Shown here one piece after another: positions 6,327 to 8,987 of a stretch of DNA of 8,987 nucleotides. The translations under genes were made by a program, and so were the position numbers. Each line of letters opens with the position of its first letter. The first letter of the stretch is position 1. The notes under the pieces were generated by a model. That model worked only from the letters and a program-made list of their open reading frames with translations, was not told where the DNA came from and did not search any database. The DNA is from Legionellales bacterium (lineage in GTDB: Bacteria > Pseudomonadota > Gammaproteobacteria > Legionellales > Legionellaceae). Location of the stretch: contig DNMA01000075.1 of assembly GCA_003489505.1 (NCBI GenBank), positions 1 to 8,987 of the forward strand, read 5' to 3'.

Positions 6327-7528
6327 TTTAAACCTCCCAATTTAGATTTTTTTACCAATTTTGGCTGATGAATATTAGTGACTCGTAATTTAGCAATATC
6401 AATAGGCTGAACTAAGTCATTGGTATTATTTTCCCATGCATTTCTCTCATAAGTCACAATCGCAGCAATTTCTTCGTTTGAAAACATGTACTGATAAGAT
6501 TGCATCGCACTTCCTGGCGAACCATTGAGAATCATCAAGGAATGTCTAGAAATAGGATAACCTACTGCAACAGAACTACCTTTTAAAGCAGGGTACATCG
6601 GAGGTAGACCTGTTCCATCCTCACGATGACAAAATGCACAAACTTCACGATAACGTTTTTTACCTAAACTCATTAATTCATGGCGCGTCATTTGACGCTG
6701 CTTACTCAAATCAGTTTGCTGATTGTTCCACTGTTCTTGTTTTTCACGTTGAGCCTTAACCCAAACTTTAAAATCTTCTTCAGATACGGCGCGAACGACA
6801 ATAGGCATATAACCATGGCCAATTCCGCACAATTCTGTACATTGTCCTCGATATACGCCCTCTTTTTCAATTCGTGCCCATGATTCATGCATAAAACCAG
6901 GAATCGCATCTCGTTTAATACCTAATTCTGGTACCCACCATGAGTGGATAACATCATTGGCGGTAACAAGAAATCTAATTTTTTTATGCGTAGGTAGTAC
7001 AATTTCATTATCGACTTCGAGTAGATAGTTTTCACCTTTTTGAACTTTGTTTTCAATTGCCTTAAAAGGTGTTGATAAATTACTATAGAAATGGATACCT
7101 TCATCTAAATAAAAATATTCCCATTTCCATTGTGAGCCAACCACTTTGATGGTGACTTCAGCTCTTTCTGTATTATCTGCTTTGATTAGTGTGCGAGTAG
7201 CAGGAAAAGCCAAACCCAATAAAATTAAAAATGGGATAATGGTCCAAACAATTTCAAGCCTGGTATTATCATGAAAGTGTGCAGCCTTGTGGCCCTTAGA
7301 TTTACGATGATAAATTAAGGAGTAAATCATAATGCCAAAGACAACAATACCAATAATTGCGCAAACTAGCATTGCTATCATGTGTAAATGATAAATGTCT
7401 CGGCTGACGGGTGTCACACCTTTAAACATGTTTAATTGCCAATTATCAGCCTGTGCAAAAGCAAGGTTAATAAACATAGAGCAAAAAAACACTAAAAATG
7501 CTTTTTTTATCAAACCTATTTTCAGCAT
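6323..7528 (-). CDS. coxB: Cytochrome c oxidase subunit II with fused cytochrome c domain (caa3 type)
   Basis: Subunit II accepts electrons from soluble or bound cytochrome c through CuA and passes them to subunit I. The 401-residue protein starts with a signal peptide ending LAFA-QADN and has two membrane helices (about 50-72 and 92-110). A periplasmic cupredoxin domain follows with the aromatic stretch GSQWKWEYFY. The CuA ligands are complete: H195, C230, E232, C234, H238 and M241 (CTELCGIGHGYMP). A C-terminal haem c domain follows with CAFCH at 297-301 and likely axial M342 (GSAMQSY), making this a caa3-type subunit. A lysine-rich tail of about 30 residues ends the protein. I start at the ATG at 7528, with GAGG 7 bases upstream; an in-frame GTG directly before it (7531) would leave only 4 bases of spacing. 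It is first in the operon. No convincing promoter is visible in 7529-7628, only AT-rich sequence. Confidence 0.97.
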   Translation of the reverse strand: MLKIGLIKKAFLVFFCSMFINLAFAQADNWQLNMFKGVTPVSRDIYHLHMIAMLVCAIIGIVVFGIMIYSLIYHRKSKGHKAAHFHDNTRLEIVWTIIPFLILLGLAFPATRTLIKADNTERAEVTIKVVGSQWKWEYFYLDEGIHFYSNLSTPFKAIENKVQKGENYLLEVDNEIVLPTHKKIRFLVTANDVIHSWWVPELGIKRDAIPGFMHESWARIEKEGVYRGQCTELCGIGHGYMPIVVRAVSEEDFKVWVKAQREKQEQWNNQQTDLSKQRQMTRHELMSLGKKRYREVCAFCHREDGTGLPPMYPALKGSSVAVGYPISRHSLMILNGSPGSAMQSYQYMFSNEEIAAIVTYERNAWENNTNDLVQPIDIAKLRVTNIHQPKLVKKSKLGGLK

Positions 7529-7620
7529 CACTTTTCCTCAAAATTTAAAATTTGAATAGACTATCACAAAATAAACGAACTGTCCTGTTTGATCAGTTTG
7601 AATTCTAAAATTTACCGAGT

Positions 7621-7656
7621 TTTTTAATAATAAAGCGGGCATCAACCCGCTTTATT
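7621..7656 (-). terminator. strong hairpin terminator of the multihaem cytochrome c gene
   Basis: Perfect 11-bp inverted repeat AATAAAGCGGG / CCCGCTTTATT with a 6-base loop at 7629-7656. It begins 12 bases after the stop codon of the cytochrome gene. On the minus strand the T-rich arm runs into ATT. It separates the cytochrome gene from the cox operon, so the latter probably has its own promoter, unless read-through occurs. Confidence 0.75.
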
Positions 7657-7668
7657 GAAAATTTGCGA

Positions 7669-8987
7669 TTACCACAAAGAAAAATTACCATCAGTTTTAG
7701 ATTGATTAACCATATATTTTACAGCATCGACAATTTCAGCTTGAGTACAAAGTTTGCAACCACCATTATCAGGATGATGTTTGGTTTTCATGGTGTTTTC
7801 AACTAATTTATCCAAACCTTGACCTATCAATGGTTGCCAAGCTTGCTTGTTTCCAATAACAGGCGCTGCAAATTTTCCTGAGTCATGACATACACTACAG
7901 TTCTCTTTATAGATTTCTTCGCCTTTAGATGGGAAGGAATCTGCGCCACCTTTTTTCAATTCAACTTTTTGTGAACGCGTTAAAGATTCATCCAGGATGT
8001 AATCCACAGCAGCAACGATATCGTTATCATTACAAGTTAAACAAGCACCTTTAATAGGCATGCTATTGTAGCCATTGATCACATGACGATAAAGCGCTGT
8101 TAAACCATTACCTTGTAAGCGACGGTACCAATTGGATGCATCGCCAATGACAGGGGCTGACATCTCTCCATTTTGGTGACAGATAACACAGACATTAACA
8201 TAAACTTGCTTACCTCTTTTTAAAGGTGCTTGTTTTTCCAAATCAGGTAACTGGAATGGGTCCTCTGAAACCACTGTTTTTAAATAAGTTGCTATAGCCA
8301 ACCTATCTTCAACATTCAAATAACCAAGACTATTATGATTAACATCCGCCATAGGGCCTGCGACAGGGCCTGCTTTGTTTAATAATTCATTGGTTACAAA
8401 AATATCGGCAATCGCATAACGAGAATGCCCTTTTAAGCCATGTTTAGTGATATTAGGAGCCCAATAACCGTCTACAAATCCACCAGTAAGATAAAAACGT
8501 TGTTTTGGTGAACCTAAAACGTTTAATGGGGTATGACACATACTGCAATGCCCTAAACCATCCACAATATATTTACCACGATTCCATTCTTTAGAATGTG
8601 TTAGATCTTCTGCAAACTTTTGATTAGGGAAAAAGAATAATAATTTCCAGCCCCATAAGGAGAACCGAGCACCAGGCATGTTAAATGGAAATGCTAGCTT
8701 ATGATTGGGATGGTGAATTGCCGGTATACTCATAAAATAAGCATAAAGGTCTTTTGCATCTTCATCGGTGATATTGGCAAAATAAACATAAGGAAAAACA
8801 GGGAAGTGATTAGAGCCATCTGCGCTCACCCCTAACTTTAATGCTCTAGTAAATTGTTTTTCAGTCCAGGTGCCAATACCGGTTTCTTTGTCAGGTGTGA
8901 TATTTGAGCTATAGAATGTTCCAAATGGTGTTTTAATGGGTAGGCCGCCAGCAAATTGACCAACGTTTAATTTGGTATTGGTATGAC
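7669..8987 (-). CDS. Multihaem cytochrome c: dehydrogenase-type dihaem module plus two cytochrome c5-like domains (5' end missing)
   Basis: Exported electron-transfer protein; 438 residues are in the window, and the first is a His that should be the end of a haem CxxCH cut by the edge. Domain 1 carries GGLPIKTPFGTFYSSNITPD and GIGTWTEKQF, as in cytochrome subunits of alcohol and gluconate dehydrogenases. Domain 2 has CSMCH (window residues 147-151), TGGFVDGYWAPNIT and a likely axial Met in GPMADV (212). Domains 3 and 4 are c5-like, with CVICH (266-270) and CSVCH (363-367), each followed by APVIG. Each also has a late CxxC pair (CLTC, CKLC), as in the disulfide of cytochrome c5. Domain 3 keeps the axial Met (NSMPIKG); domain 4 has HHPDNGG there. 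Four haems are expected in the region seen or cut. The true start lies outside; a GTG at 8829 is internal. Its electron donor is unknown, but its position suggests the caa3 oxidase as acceptor. Confidence 0.9.
   Translation of the reverse strand, partial: HTNTKLNVGQFAGGLPIKTPFGTFYSSNITPDKETGIGTWTEKQFTRALKLGVSADGSNHFPVFPYVYFANITDEDAKDLYAYFMSIPAIHHPNHKLAFPFNMPGARFSLWGWKLLFFFPNQKFAEDLTHSKEWNRGKYIVDGLGHCSMCHTPLNVLGSPKQRFYLTGGFVDGYWAPNITKHGLKGHSRYAIADIFVTNELLNKAGPVAGPMADVNHNSLGYLNVEDRLAIATYLKTVVSEDPFQLPDLEKQAPLKRGKQVYVNVCVICHQNGEMSAPVIGDASNWYRRLQGNGLTALYRHVINGYNSMPIKGACLTCNDNDIVAAVDYILDESLTRSQKVELKKGGADSFPSKGEEIYKENCSVCHDSGKFAAPVIGNKQAWQPLIGQGLDKLVENTMKTKHHPDNGGCKLCTQAEIVDAVKYMVNQSKTDGNFSLW

Noticed and set aside
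6706..7104. Two minus-strand open frames in another frame within coxB, suggesting a frameshift
   Set aside because: The coxB frame itself is continuous through signal peptide, CuA site and haem c motif, so the extra frames are chance overlaps.
7589..7602. FNR/Anr box (TTGAT-N4-ATCAA) upstream of coxB
   Set aside because: Only the first half TTGAT matches; the second half reads TTGAA where ATCAA is needed, so oxygen control cannot be supported.
8827..8829. GTG at 8829 as the start of the cytochrome c gene
   Set aside because: The frame stays open to the window edge and the upstream codons encode conserved family sequence (GGLPIKTPFGTFYSSNITPD, GIGTWTEKQF), so this is an internal Val codon.

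Overview
The window looks like a chromosomal segment from an AT-rich gammaproteobacterium. The style of the MFS transporter, the AT-rich coding sequence and the caa3-type oxidase suggest something near Legionella or Coxiella. That placement is an inference from protein character; no rRNA or other marker is present to test it. All genes that can be supported are on the minus strand, so the window reads from right to left.

Right end (7669-8987): the 3' part of a multihaem cytochrome c. It has an alcohol/gluconate-dehydrogenase-type dihaem module followed by two cytochrome c5-like domains, and it ends in a strong hairpin terminator.

Centre (3286-7528): a compact cytochrome c oxidase operon, coxB (subunit II with CuA and a fused haem c domain), coxA (subunit I), ctaG (Cox11 copper chaperone) and coxC (subunit III). 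coxB and coxA overlap by 4 bases, the other gaps are 12 and 17 bases, and a Rho-independent terminator follows coxC directly. Together these encode the core of a haem-copper oxygen reductase of the caa3 kind plus the chaperone that loads CuB. SURF1 and haem A synthesis genes are not in the window. The multihaem cytochrome next to it may feed electrons to the oxidase, but that rests on position only.

Region 3031-3258 is the least explained part. It is clearly more GC-rich than its surroundings (52 of 100 bases in 3061-3160). It holds a string of local inverted repeats, a good minus-strand promoter with a palindrome at the expected start site, and a 25-codon reading frame ending 12 bases before the next gene. 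It could be a structured leader or small RNA.

Left part (1-3030): a small secreted cupin protein, an MFS transporter of unknown substrate, and most of miaB (tRNA ms2i6A methylthiotransferase), which runs off the left edge. I see no CRISPR array, insertion sequence, tRNA or rRNA, and no clear sign of a new defence or mobile system. The points most worth a second look are the structured intergenic region and the apparent Met-to-His change at the axial ligand of the last haem domain in the multihaem cytochrome.
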